Below, in pieces: positions 6,899 to 14,559 of a stretch of 29,902 nt of DNA (its first letter is position 1; each line of letters opens with the position of its first letter). The notes below the pieces were generated by a model. It saw only the letters and a list, made by a program, of their open reading frames with translations, was not told the DNA's origin and did no database searches. Location: the IMG/VR virus record IMGVR_UViG_3300020456_000223, positions 1-29,902 of that record; one strand, written 5' to 3'. Both the position numbers and the translations under genes were made by a program. Source of the stretch: a virus.

Positions 6899-7270
6899 TT
6901 AGTTATTTAGACGGATATACCCATATGGAATCTCTATCATATCTTGTAACTCCTCTGGTAATACTTCATACAGACCACCAACTATTTCACTCCAGGTATA
7001 TTGTCTATGTTCACCCCAGTGAAAGTTCATTCCACGAAATCCCCATTGGAATACATCACTGACTGCCACTAGTGGATTCTGGTCATATTGTATATTGGGT
7101 GTCTTGGGTATATAAACGAATGTATAAAACTTACCCGCTGTTGGAATCTTGCTACCCTCTGTGAGAGTCTCCATAATTTCCAGCATCATATCATCTGGTT
7201 TTTCAACACCTACGAGACGACGGACTAAACCGCGAACACGATTCTCTTGGTCGTCGGTTGGGAATGCCAT
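6899..7270 (-). CDS. Conserved cyanophage hypothetical protein (123 aa)
   Basis: A 123-residue protein. ATG at 7270 is preferred over an in-frame GTG one codon upstream, because TGATG overlap with the gp4 stop is the usual coupling here. Features: an N-terminal helical basic region (RVRGLVRRLVGVEKPDDMML), then a mixed strand region with many aromatic residues (GKFYTFVYIPKTPNIQYDQN, FQWGFRGMNFHWGEHRQYTW). No catalytic motif or membrane segment is visible. I do not recognise a T4 counterpart. Its place between head completion gp4 and tube cap gp48 suggests a structural or assembly protein, probably for the neck or baseplate, but this is inference. Confidence 0.78.
   Translation of the reverse strand: MAFPTDDQENRVRGLVRRLVGVEKPDDMMLEIMETLTEGSKIPTAGKFYTFVYIPKTPNIQYDQNPLVAVSDVFQWGFRGMNFHWGEHRQYTWSEIVGGLYEVLPEELQDMIEIPYGYIRLNN
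6904..6910 (-). promoter_or_regulatory. T4-like late promoter box (minus strand)
   Basis: TATTTAG on the + strand reads CTAAATA on the minus strand. It lies 19 bases upstream of the gp48 start codon and within the last codons of the preceding 123-aa gene. Confidence 0.55.
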
Positions 7271-7707
7271 CACTTAATACCTAATTCGTTTTCTGTAAGA
7301 ACCTTGAACTCCCACATTCTGTCTTTACAGAACTCTCTTGCTGCCTTCCACTTTGCCTGGTTCTTTGCATACTCATAGACTTCGTAGATGTAACCCTTGG
7401 TCTTTTTCTTCTGAACCTTGGGTTCCATACATTGCTTCAAAGGTTTGATTTCAATGATATACTTTTTAATTTGACCTGTACTCTCTTTTACCTTAATATA
7501 GAAGTCAGGATAATATCTATGAATCTTATTATCAATCGGAGAACGATATGGTAGTGCTATTTCTTCACTTCCCCATTCAAGTATATTCTGGTTTCTATCA
7601 CAGTAAACCATGAACTTACGCTCCCACAAAGAGCGATATACTATATTAGATGGGTTGCCTTTATACTTCTTCGGGTGCGACGGTTGATATTTTCCCTTAT
7701 ATGACAT
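7270..7707 (-). CDS. 4: Head completion protein (gp4-like)
   Basis: T4 gp4 (also 50/65) is needed to finish packaged heads before tail joining. It has a PD-(D/E)XK nuclease-like fold. Here the start SYKGKYQPSHPKKYKGNPSN and NIVYRSLWERKFMVYCDRN parallel T4 gp4 (SGKWVPKNISKYRGDP, TYRSNWEKFFFEW). WGSEEIALPYRSPIDNKIHR and RYYPDFYIKVKE match the conserved core with the nuclease Asp, and YIIEIKPLKQ carries the ExK motif. Length is 145 aa against 150 in T4. It is the first gene of the minus-strand run. Its start codon lies next to a CTAAATA box belonging to the opposite strand, and its own box is at 7734-7740. Confidence 0.92.
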   Translation of the reverse strand: MSYKGKYQPSHPKKYKGNPSNIVYRSLWERKFMVYCDRNQNILEWGSEEIALPYRSPIDNKIHRYYPDFYIKVKESTGQIKKYIIEIKPLKQCMEPKVQKKKTKGYIYEVYEYAKNQAKWKAAREFCKDRMWEFKVLTENELGIK

Positions 7708-7714
7708 CTAAATA
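7708..7714 (+). promoter_or_regulatory. T4-like late promoter box for the + tail cluster
   Basis: CTAAATA at 7708-7714 lies 26 bases before the ATG at 7741 and abuts the start codon of the divergent gp4 gene. It is one arm of an inverted pair with 7734-7740. Confidence 0.6.
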
Positions 7715-7733
7715 ACTATAACAATCACAGCTA

Positions 7734-7740
7734 TATTTAG
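7734..7740 (-). promoter_or_regulatory. T4-like late promoter box for gp4 (minus strand)
   Basis: TATTTAG on the + strand reads CTAAATA on the minus strand. It lies 26 bases before the gp4 start codon and abuts the ATG at 7741 of the opposite gene. Confidence 0.6.
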
Positions 7741-8370
7741 ATGGCAGTTAGTATTAGAAAAGGGTCGCTATACAATATTAATAGAACTGCTCTATCCACA
7801 CCAGCACTTACTAATCTATATCAGGTTGATTTAAGTGTTGAAAATGTAGGAATGGCAGAAGCAGTAGCAGGAGATCGCTTAAAGGATTATTTGGGTAACG
7901 TAGGATTGACAAATGATTACATCTCTCGTAATATTGGTATTGCTTGTTTTGAGGCATCTCTCCCTGGGAGTTCTTTTGCTACTGCTGAAGTAAAGGATAA
8001 CTTTCAAGGTATTAATCAACAATTTGCTCATACGAGATTTTATGTTGATTCATCATTCTCATTCTATATTGATAAAGATTATAGAGTCTTGAAACTTTTT
8101 GAAGGATGGATGGACTTTATAGCAGGTGGTGTTGGCGGTCTGGACGTAAATGATCAAAGATTTTATGTTAGAATGAGGTATCCAGATACCTATAAATGTG
8201 ATAACCTTACTATCACTAAATTTGATAAGAATTTCAATAGAAAACTTACTTATCAATTCAAAAATGCTTTTCCAAAATCAATACAATCTATTCCAGTTTC
8301 TTATGGTCAAGCGGATCTTTTAAAAGTCACAGTTACCTTTGCCTACGATAGATATATACTACAACGATAA
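7741..8370 (+). CDS. Tail-tube fold protein, probable tube initiator (gp54-like)
   Basis: A 209-aa protein with the pattern of the T4 gp19/gp54 tail-tube family: an early DYISRNIGIACFEASLPGSS segment, then AHTRFYVDSSFSFYIDKDYR, FEGWMDFIAGG, YVRMRYPDTYKCDNLTITKF, and a C-terminal beta strand pair (DLLKVTVTFAYDRYIL). Tube-fold proteins stack as hexameric rings. The gene starts a baseplate/hub cluster rather than standing next to a sheath gene, so a tube initiator (gp54) is more likely than the major tube protein. T4 gp54 is longer (320 aa), so the number assignment is tentative. A late-promoter box lies 26 bases upstream. Confidence 0.65.
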   Translation: MAVSIRKGSLYNINRTALSTPALTNLYQVDLSVENVGMAEAVAGDRLKDYLGNVGLTNDYISRNIGIACFEASLPGSSFATAEVKDNFQGINQQFAHTRFYVDSSFSFYIDKDYRVLKLFEGWMDFIAGGVGGLDVNDQRFYVRMRYPDTYKCDNLTITKFDKNFNRKLTYQFKNAFPKSIQSIPVSYGQADLLKVTVTFAYDRYILQR

Positions 8371-8385
8371 ACTGAATAACTTATT

Positions 8386-9108
8386 ATGCCTTTACCAAAA
8401 ATTTCTACACCAACATATGAGTTGGATTTGCCTTCCACTGGAAAGAAAATTAAATATCGTCCCTTCCTTGTGAAGGAAGAAAAAATCCTTATTATGGCAC
8501 TTGAATCTGAAGATCAAAAGCAGATTTCCGATGCTATCAAAACAGTTATTTCTGATTGTATCCTCACCAGAGGACTTAAGATTAACCAACTATCCACCTT
8601 TGATATTGAGTACCTCTTCCTTAATGTTCGTGCTAAGTCAGTTGGTGAAACAGTAGAGGTAAACATTACCTGTCCTGACGACGGTGAGACACAGGTTCAG
8701 ATGGAGATTGATATTGATGCTATCAAGGTTCAGAAAGATCCTAAGCACACACCAATCATCAAACTAGATGATGAGTTGTCTATCAAGATGAAGTATCCAT
8801 CACTTGACCAGTTTGTTGAGGCAAACTTTGAGACCAGTGAAGATGCTTCTAATGTAGATAAGTCTCTTGATATGATTACATCATGTATTGAACAAGTATA
8901 TAATGCCGAGGAGTCTTGGTCTGCTTCTGACTGTACCAAGAAAGAACTTCAAGGGTTCGTGGAGCAGATGAATACAAAACAATTCAAGTTGATTGAAGAG
9001 TTTTTTGAGACTATGCCCAAGCTTAGTCACACTATCAATGTAAAAAATCCTAATACCAAAGTTGATAATGAGGTCGTGCTTGAAGGGTTAGCGAGTTTTT
9101 TCAGCTAG
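8386..9108 (+). CDS. 26: Baseplate hub assembly protein / tail chaperone (gp26-like)
   Basis: A 240-aa protein of the T4 gp26 type, recognised by MPLPKISTPTYELDLPSTGK, FLVKEEKILIMALESED, DCILTRGLKI, FDIEYLFLNVRAKSVGETVE, ITCPDDGETQV and the C-terminal FETMPKLSHTINVKNPNTKV. These are characteristic of T4-like baseplate hub assembly proteins in cyanophages. It probably helps assemble the hub or tape measure and may not stay in the virion. The zero frame ends in LASFFS-stop, immediately after the slippery heptamer T_TTT_TTC (9096-9102). A -1 slip would extend it by 62 residues to a 301-aa form. The gene directly precedes the tape measure, the canonical place for a tail assembly chaperone. Confidence 0.88.
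   Translation: MPLPKISTPTYELDLPSTGKKIKYRPFLVKEEKILIMALESEDQKQISDAIKTVISDCILTRGLKINQLSTFDIEYLFLNVRAKSVGETVEVNITCPDDGETQVQMEIDIDAIKVQKDPKHTPIIKLDDELSIKMKYPSLDQFVEANFETSEDASNVDKSLDMITSCIEQVYNAEESWSASDCTKKELQGFVEQMNTKQFKLIEEFFETMPKLSHTINVKNPNTKVDNEVVLEGLASFFS
9082..9102 (+). promoter_or_regulatory. Candidate programmed -1 ribosomal frameshift site
   Basis: The zero-frame codons AGT TTT TTC AGC TAG contain the heptamer T TTT TTC at 9096-9102. Both Phe tRNAs can re-pair perfectly as TTT TTT after a -1 slip. GAAGGG at 9082-9087 lies about nine bases upstream and could act as a Shine-Dalgarno-like stimulator, as in dnaX. The zero frame stops two codons later (9106-9108), while the -1 frame continues for 62 codons. 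P2 gpE+E' and lambda G/GT use the same arrangement. Confidence 0.8.
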
Positions 9109-9290
9109 CTCTGGCACATGAGAGTTTGGAGAACTATTACCGCACTAATTTTGCGTTGATACAACACCATAAATACTCATTAACAGAGCTAGAAAATATG
9201 ATACCGTGGGAGAGAGAAATTTATATCACACTCCTACAACAATACATTGAAGAAGAAAATTTGAAACATCAGCAGAAGAGTGGCATTTAG
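9102..9290 (+). CDS. Frameshift-encoded extension of gp26 (gp51 position)
   Basis: This 62-codon frame continues gp26 in the -1 frame: QLALAHESLENYYRTNFALI then HHKYSLTELENMIPWEREIY and a charged helix ending KHQQKSGI. Conserved-looking motifs are YYRTNFALIQHHKYSLTELE and MIPWERE. I recall very similar short segments next to gp26 in other cyanophages. The frame has no ATG before 9198, which is already past half of the conserved part, and no convincing ribosome binding site. TTG at 9126 is the only weak alternative start. Expression as a gp26-fusion of 301 aa is therefore preferred. It occupies the place of T4 gene 51 (hub assembly catalyst) but is much shorter than T4 gp51. The stop overlaps the tape measure start. 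Confidence 0.78.
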   Translation, partial: QLALAHESLENYYRTNFALIQHHKYSLTELENMIPWEREIYITLLQQYIEEENLKHQQKSGI

Positions 9291-11013
9291 TAGTCAGGCA
9301 TTCACGGCACCACCAGTAAAACCCAAAATGGGAAGGACAACAGTTTCTTCCTCGATCTTTCGTGGTGGTTCTGCGACTACTAAAATGCCTAAAATGGCAT
9401 TTACTAGTTTTGGAAGAAGAACAAATCCAAATAATCTTCCAAATAAAACAGATTTTGAAGAGACATTAATAGAGACTAATAATTTATTAAGGGACATATC
9501 AAATCAAATTGCTGCTGATTTTGCATATCGTATTGCAGCACAAAAAGAATCAGAGAAGAAGATAAGAGCAGAGACAGAGCAAAAGAGAAGGTCAAGGAAA
9601 GAAGCACTTTTAGAAGGTGGTAAGAAGATTGGCAGAGCAACTTCGAGTGTTATTTCGAAGATAACTGCTCCCGCTAAAAGTTTCTTAGATAAGGTTTTTG
9701 GATTCATAGGATCTGTATTTCAAGGTTTCCTTGCGAGTGAAGCACTAAAATGGTTGGCTGATGAAAAAAATCAAGAGAAAGTAGGAAAAGTTTTTAAATT
9801 CATAGAGAAGAATTGGAAGATACTTCTTGGTATTGCTGGTGGTATTGTTGGTGGTGTTGTAGTAGCAAAGGTAATCAGTAAACTGTACACGATGTTCAGG
9901 ATTACCAGAGGACTTTTACGTCTTATTGGTATTGGTCGTCGTGGTCGTGGTGGAAGTGGCGATACTATACAAGATGGTGGTAAACCAGGACGTGGTGGTC
10001 TATTCAGAAATGCAGCAGGTCAGAGAAGAGGATTTCAAACTCAGAGGTCTGGTGGAAGAACCATCAGACCGATGGATTATAATAAAGCAACAACAAGCAT
10101 TAATCAATTTGCAAGAACAAAAAATCCACTTTCTAAGTTTGTACAAAGACTACAAGTAGTTGGTGGTAGAGGCGCCTCTAATATTTTTAGAAAAATTGGA
10201 TTGAAAGGTGCAGTTAAATTTTTAAGACCACTCTTAAAGAGAATACCATTAGTAGGTGCTCTACTTGATTTTGGTATTTCTTTATTGTTGGGAGAACCAA
10301 TTGGTAGAGCAGCAGCAAAATCAGTGGGTGCTTTGATTGGTGGTATATTCGGATCTGTTCTAGGACCTTTTGGTTCTGTTGGCGGTGCTATTCTTGGTGA
10401 TATGGCTGGTTCTGGAATATATGATTTCTTTGCTGGTATGGGAGGTGCCGAGGGTATGAACTCTGGTGGTATCGTTCCTGGTGGCGGTCCAAATAAAGAT
10501 AGTGTCTTGACTTACCTGACTCCTGGTGAGGGTGTGGTAAAACGTGAGGATATGAGTGATGACAGATTTGGTCCCTTTGTTAAGGATATCATTTATAATG
10601 GTGGATCACTTTATTCAGCAATGGTCTTTGCTCTGAGAAAACTTGAATTTAGTTCTGATCAATTTTTGAATGTCAATAAACAGTTTGGTGAGATGCTGGA
10701 TGATTATACAAATACTATAAAGGCATCGTCACAATCCATAAAACCTTCATCTGGTCCTACTAGGGTCACTCCTCCTCCAACACCATCAGTTTCTCCACCA
10801 CCACCAAGAACAACCACTGGTCTAGTTGAAGATTCACAAAATGATGAGGGTGGTATGAGTTTTATGAATTTGCCACCAATAACTCAAGGAAGTCAAAAAC
10901 AGGGAGCACAAAATGTTCCTGCTGATAATTCATTTGCAAACTACGGTCCAATTGATCTCGCTAATCCTTATCTTGCTTATGTGAAAAAAGAGTTTGGAAT
11001 ACTGGGGAACTGA
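9280..11013 (+). CDS. Tail tape measure protein
   Basis: A 577-aa protein placed right after the tail chaperone, the usual site of the tape measure; T4 gp29 is 590 aa. Seen in order: a basic coiled coil (about 60-112), helical segments, a glycine-rich hydrophobic stretch ILLGIAGGIVGGVVVAKVIS (181-200), a second at about 311-340, and a third at about 347-388 (ALIGGIFGSVLGPFGSVGGA). Next comes the signature GGIVPGGGPNKDSVLTYLTP with GEGVVKRED (396-424), which matches the GxGTxDSxPAMLxPGEFVV motif common in tape measures. The tail end is proline-rich. Tape measures set tail length and are ejected first. The start is GTG 9280, overlapping the previous stop; an in-frame ATG at 9328 is an alternative. 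Confidence 0.8.
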   Translation: MAFSSQAFTAPPVKPKMGRTTVSSSIFRGGSATTKMPKMAFTSFGRRTNPNNLPNKTDFEETLIETNNLLRDISNQIAADFAYRIAAQKESEKKIRAETEQKRRSRKEALLEGGKKIGRATSSVISKITAPAKSFLDKVFGFIGSVFQGFLASEALKWLADEKNQEKVGKVFKFIEKNWKILLGIAGGIVGGVVVAKVISKLYTMFRITRGLLRLIGIGRRGRGGSGDTIQDGGKPGRGGLFRNAAGQRRGFQTQRSGGRTIRPMDYNKATTSINQFARTKNPLSKFVQRLQVVGGRGASNIFRKIGLKGAVKFLRPLLKRIPLVGALLDFGISLLLGEPIGRAAAKSVGALIGGIFGSVLGPFGSVGGAILGDMAGSGIYDFFAGMGGAEGMNSGGIVPGGGPNKDSVLTYLTPGEGVVKREDMSDDRFGPFVKDIIYNGGSLYSAMVFALRKLEFSSDQFLNVNKQFGEMLDDYTNTIKASSQSIKPSSGPTRVTPPPTPSVSPPPPRTTTGLVEDSQNDEGGMSFMNLPPITQGSQKQGAQNVPADNSFANYGPIDLANPYLAYVKKEFGILGN

Positions 11014-11016
11014 TAA

Positions 11017-12564
11017 ATGGCTACAGTACAAATATTAAAGTTAAATGTTGAAAATATAAAAAGTGTTCTCATTTCTGGTAGGAGAAGAGAGCATAAAATA
11101 ATTGCAAGAAAGAACTCTTTAATAAGAAAAGAGCAGCAGAGAGAGAAAAGAATAGAAAAAGAGAATTCTCTTGAGAATTTCAGATTACCAACCTTTGGAG
11201 TTGCTGGACTGGTAAAGAGCACCACCTCAGGTATTTTTGGTGGTTTAATGGGATTCTTAGGCAATATACTTGCTGGTTATATTGTTATAAGACTTCCACA
11301 GATAATTGATAGGGCACAAGAAATATATGAAAACAATATAAAACCAACTTGGGAGAGTGCGACAAAAACACTTGGTACTATATTCAATGGTATAAAATTT
11401 GTATTCACTGGGATTAATAATTTTTTCAACCCAAATGAATCTCAGAAAAATATAGATGAAACTGAAAAAAATATGAAAAATCTCAACAAAGAGATTGATG
11501 ATGATATAAAATTTTATACAGGTATTTTAAAGGCTGTTGGATTTGATGTTTCAATGTTTGAGGAAGAGGAGGATAAAATAGTAAATCTTCCAGATCCATT
11601 AGGTGCTGGTGCTCCACAATCCCAGCAACCAACATCTACATCACCACAGATGAAACCTCAGCAGAGAAATCAAGGTGGTGAAGTTCTCCAAACAAGAATG
11701 CCTAAAGAGGTGCCAGTAGGTGATCCTAATTATAAGAATCCAGGCAGAGCATTTCCAAGGGTTGCTGATAAGAGCCTTGCTAACACTGAGGCATTTAAGA
11801 AAAATGTGGGTAAGTTTGGTGAATTGGTTAAACTCCTGAAGTCCTCTAAGTTTATGGGAAGAAAAGGAGGAGGTGGTAATAATAGATCAGGTGGTGGTTA
11901 TAGTGGTAGTATTGATGCATCAAAAATTAAGGCAGATAGTCCAGAGAAGATGGCATTTATTGCCACAGTCAGGGAGTTAGAAGGAACTGCTGGACCCAAT
12001 GGATACAACACTTGGTTTGGTGGTAGAAGTGATCTTGACCTTTCAAAACTCACAGTCAATCAAGTTGTAGCAGAACAAAAGAGAAGAATTAATAGTGGAG
12101 AGGCAACTTATAATGGTCTGACATCTGCTGCTGTTGGTGCAGGACAGTTTCTCCTTCCAGAAGATACAGTAAGAAGAATGGGATTGAACCCTGCTATTGA
12201 GAAGTACACTCCAGAACTTCAGAACAAAATGATTCTCTTCCAGTCAATGAGTGCTAGGGGTATTGATCCGTCGAAACAACTTTCACTGAGAGATGTGGAG
12301 ATTCTTGGTAGGGAGTGGGCAAGTTTCACACCATATCATGGTCAGACTGGTAGATCAGCGGCAACGAGTTTGAATGTTTATAAGTCTAATCTAAAAGAGG
12401 CAAGAAACCTTGGACCTGTCTCTAATAGTAAAAAGAAAAGTGTTTTGATTGCTGTTCAACCAGTAGTAACAACACAAACTGAGACTGTTCCTGTCGCAGT
12501 TGCATCGGGTGGCAGTCAAGGTACCTTAAATAGTAATAACGGTAATTACTTCGATATCGGATAA
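11017..12564 (+). CDS. Tape-measure-like protein with lysozyme-like domain
   Basis: A 515-aa protein with three parts. Residues 1-55 are a basic coiled coil. Residues 60-140 hold glycine/hydrophobic helices (SGIFGGLMGFLGNILAGYIV) laid out like the N-terminal half of the preceding tape measure. After a low-complexity linker (195-300), residues about 308-462 look like a lambda-R/GH104-type lysozyme: RELEGTAGPNGYNTWFGG with likely catalytic Glu322, AAVGAGQFLL (371-380; lambda has STGAGRYQLL), ELQNKMILFQSMSARGID, and a final WASFTPY segment. It would cut peptidoglycan during tail penetration, a job done in T4 by gp5. The gene lies between the tape measure and the hub. The enzymatic assignment rests on motif similarity only. 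Confidence 0.72.
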   Translation: MATVQILKLNVENIKSVLISGRRREHKIIARKNSLIRKEQQREKRIEKENSLENFRLPTFGVAGLVKSTTSGIFGGLMGFLGNILAGYIVIRLPQIIDRAQEIYENNIKPTWESATKTLGTIFNGIKFVFTGINNFFNPNESQKNIDETEKNMKNLNKEIDDDIKFYTGILKAVGFDVSMFEEEEDKIVNLPDPLGAGAPQSQQPTSTSPQMKPQQRNQGGEVLQTRMPKEVPVGDPNYKNPGRAFPRVADKSLANTEAFKKNVGKFGELVKLLKSSKFMGRKGGGGNNRSGGGYSGSIDASKIKADSPEKMAFIATVRELEGTAGPNGYNTWFGGRSDLDLSKLTVNQVVAEQKRRINSGEATYNGLTSAAVGAGQFLLPEDTVRRMGLNPAIEKYTPELQNKMILFQSMSARGIDPSKQLSLRDVEILGREWASFTPYHGQTGRSAATSLNVYKSNLKEARNLGPVSNSKKKSVLIAVQPVVTTQTETVPVAVASGGSQGTLNSNNGNYFDIG

Positions 12565-13907
12565 TGTCAGCACCAGCAGCAGCACCATCAAAATACGAAA
12601 TATTTCAAATTATCTCTGCCGATGGTAGTAATACTGTTGATCTTTATGATGCACAATTTAGAGTAGTTTCTTTTGATATATTTGAAAATATTCTATCACC
12701 ATATATTACTGGTAGGGTTGTTATTTCATCATCAGGTAGTGCCTCCAAAGAAGAAAAAACAAACAGAATGACATCACTGAGGTCTGGATTACCAGTAACA
12801 TCAGGATGTAAGTTGAAAGTGAAGATTACACCACAACTTGGTAAAACTATTGACTACTCACGGACAGAAAATGATTATACGGTGCTTCATGTAGATAAGG
12901 TAGCAACTGCAAAGGACTCCACATCAGAAATTCTAGAACTTTCATTCACTAGCAACATTGCTATAATGAGTGATACAAAGAGAGTTGTAGAAAGATTTGA
13001 TGCTAGAATTTCAGACTCAGTTACTAATATTATTGAGAACTATCTTGAAGTTGGTTCGGACAGTGTGAATGTAACCGCAACACAAAATAGTTCTTCTTTT
13101 AGTGGTAATCAAAAAAGACCACTAGATTTAATCATTGATATGGCATCAAAGTCAGTGCCAAATGGTAAGGCTGCTAATCCAGGATACTTGTGTTATGAAA
13201 CAATTGGTAAGTTCAACTTTGTTTCCTTTGACACGTTAATTAATCGTGAACCAGAATTCGAATACAATTATAATGGTGTTCTCATAGCGACAGAAGAACT
13301 AAAAGACGAATCAAATAATTTTAAGGCTGCCGAGATGGTAGTCAAGAAGGATAATAACTTACTTGAAAATATTAGGTCTGGTGTGTATGCATCTAAGAGT
13401 ATCTTTTTCAATCCTCTTACGCAAGAATTTACAGAGATTGATATATCAGTTGTTGATGGTAAATTGAGTCAAGATCCTAACTTTGCAACCTTGGGAGAGA
13501 AGGCAAAGACACCTAGAATATTAGAAGAAGGATTTAAAAATAGCAAGAAGATTCATAGAATCAACACTGCTGTTATTGATACTGGTGCTGATAAGGCAAC
13601 GGTTTCTCTTGATGATAAGAACAACGATCCAGAACTTTATATTGCTGCTGTCGGTGTTAGATATAATCTGATGTTCTCACAAAAAGTTCAAGTGACAGTT
13701 CCTTGTAATACTGACTTACATGCTGGATCTAATATCAAGATGATTGTAGAAGATACATCAGAGAATAAAGAACAAGGACCAGATCAAGTCAGAAGTGGTA
13801 AATATATAGTACAGGCATTAAGACATCATTTTGATGGTGAAAGATCTGTCACTTCTATGATGCTCATTCGTGATTCCTATGGACTACACTTTACCAAAAC
13901 AAGCTAA
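12564..13907 (+). CDS. 27: Baseplate hub protein (gp27-like)
   Basis: A 447-aa protein beginning MSAPAAAPSKYEIFQIISAD, with SFDIFENILSPYITGRVVIS, a LRSGLPVTSGCKLKVKITPQ segment and DVDKVATAKDS-like strands (HVDKVATAKDSTSEILELSF). NIIENYLEVGSD and RPLDLIIDMASKSV follow. The C-terminal region LMFSQKVQVTVPCNTDLHAG with GKYIVQALRHHFDGERSVTS resembles the last beta domain of hub proteins. This matches the gp27/gpD hub family, a trimeric ring to which the spike is attached; T4 gp27 is 391 aa. Start and stop overlap neighbours by one base (TAATG at both ends), so it is translated with the lysozyme-tape protein and the OB protein. Confidence 0.75.
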   Translation: MSAPAAAPSKYEIFQIISADGSNTVDLYDAQFRVVSFDIFENILSPYITGRVVISSSGSASKEEKTNRMTSLRSGLPVTSGCKLKVKITPQLGKTIDYSRTENDYTVLHVDKVATAKDSTSEILELSFTSNIAIMSDTKRVVERFDARISDSVTNIIENYLEVGSDSVNVTATQNSSSFSGNQKRPLDLIIDMASKSVPNGKAANPGYLCYETIGKFNFVSFDTLINREPEFEYNYNGVLIATEELKDESNNFKAAEMVVKKDNNLLENIRSGVYASKSIFFNPLTQEFTEIDISVVDGKLSQDPNFATLGEKAKTPRILEEGFKNSKKIHRINTAVIDTGADKATVSLDDKNNDPELYIAAVGVRYNLMFSQKVQVTVPCNTDLHAGSNIKMIVEDTSENKEQGPDQVRSGKYIVQALRHHFDGERSVTSMMLIRDSYGLHFTKTS

Positions 13908-14539
13908 TGTCGGCAGTAAATAATTACGGAAGTAAAGATAATAGATGGATTGGAATAATCCTACCATTTGAGTCACAGAAAGAACAGATGAGTGGTAACT
14001 CTCGTGGCAATAGATATCGTGTTGCCATCATGGGAGTCACACCATTTGTTGGTGGTATCAGAGATGAGGATGTAACATTTGCTGACGTAATGTGTGTTGG
14101 TGGTCTTGGTGGTGGAGGGCATTTTAGAACAGTCAAGTATTCACCAGGAGAAGTTGTAGTAGGATTTTATTGGGATTTCCCTGAGAATCAACAACCAATG
14201 ATAATGGGGGGTGTGGGTAGGACTGCTGGTATCAGGTATGGTTCTGGTAGATTTGATGCCAAGACTGGATTTGTTGGTAGAATAACACCAGGAAATCTTA
14301 TGGGGAGGCATGAGTCTAATGAGCAGAAAAATGATTGTCTTCCATTAGCAAAACCAAGTGGTGATAAATCAATATCAAGAAAAATACCATTTGGTGCGAT
14401 GGGTGATTTGGGTGTAAATAATGCAACTCCAGTAACTAATTCATTTACTTTACCACCAGATAATACTTCTGGTAATACAAGTGCTACTTTTGGTAATCTT
14501 GCACAACCAGCAGCACCTAACTTAGGAGATGCCCTCTAA
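13907..14539 (+). CDS. gp5-like OB-fold spike base without lysozyme
   Basis: A 210-aa protein that looks like the N-terminal OB domain of T4 gp5. RWIGIILPFESQKEQM is followed by GNRYRVAIMGVTPFVGGIRD, then VMCVGGLGGGGHFRTVKYSP, GEVVVGFYWDFPENQQPMIM, GGVGRTAGIRYGSGRFD and GFVGRITPGNLMGR. The order of a short interaction strand, a GxYRVxIxG core strand, a G-x-x-V-x-G-x-Y/F turn and a GG after the last strand is typical of the OB fold that joins the gp27 ring to the needle. There is no lysozyme domain and no beta-helix: the chain ends in a Thr/Pro/Asn-rich tail. Both missing parts seem to be encoded elsewhere, at 11017-12564 and 16060-16608. Confidence 0.75.
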   Translation: MSAVNNYGSKDNRWIGIILPFESQKEQMSGNSRGNRYRVAIMGVTPFVGGIRDEDVTFADVMCVGGLGGGGHFRTVKYSPGEVVVGFYWDFPENQQPMIMGGVGRTAGIRYGSGRFDAKTGFVGRITPGNLMGRHESNEQKNDCLPLAKPSGDKSISRKIPFGAMGDLGVNNATPVTNSFTLPPDNTSGNTSATFGNLAQPAAPNLGDAL

Positions 14540-14542
14540 ATA
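14536..14542 (+). promoter_or_regulatory. T4-like late promoter box (CTAAATA)
   Basis: CTAAATA at 14536-14542 includes the TAA stop of the OB-protein gene and lies 17 bases before ATG 14560. A strong Shine-Dalgarno AGGAGG follows at 14547-14552. Confidence 0.55.
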
Positions 14543-14559
14543 TTACAGGAGGATAATAT

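Noticed and set aside
9170-9176. ATAAATA as a late promoter for the tape measure
   Set aside because: It lies inside coding sequence more than 100 bases before the start, unlike the 17-35 base spacing of the other boxes.
9198-9290. Independent short gene starting at ATG 9198
   Set aside because: It would drop about half of the conserved YYRTNFALIQHHKYSLTELE region and has no convincing ribosome binding site.
9926-10159. Alternative + frame inside the tape measure gene
   Set aside because: The product is a run of Val/Glu/Gln created by reading glycine codons out of frame.
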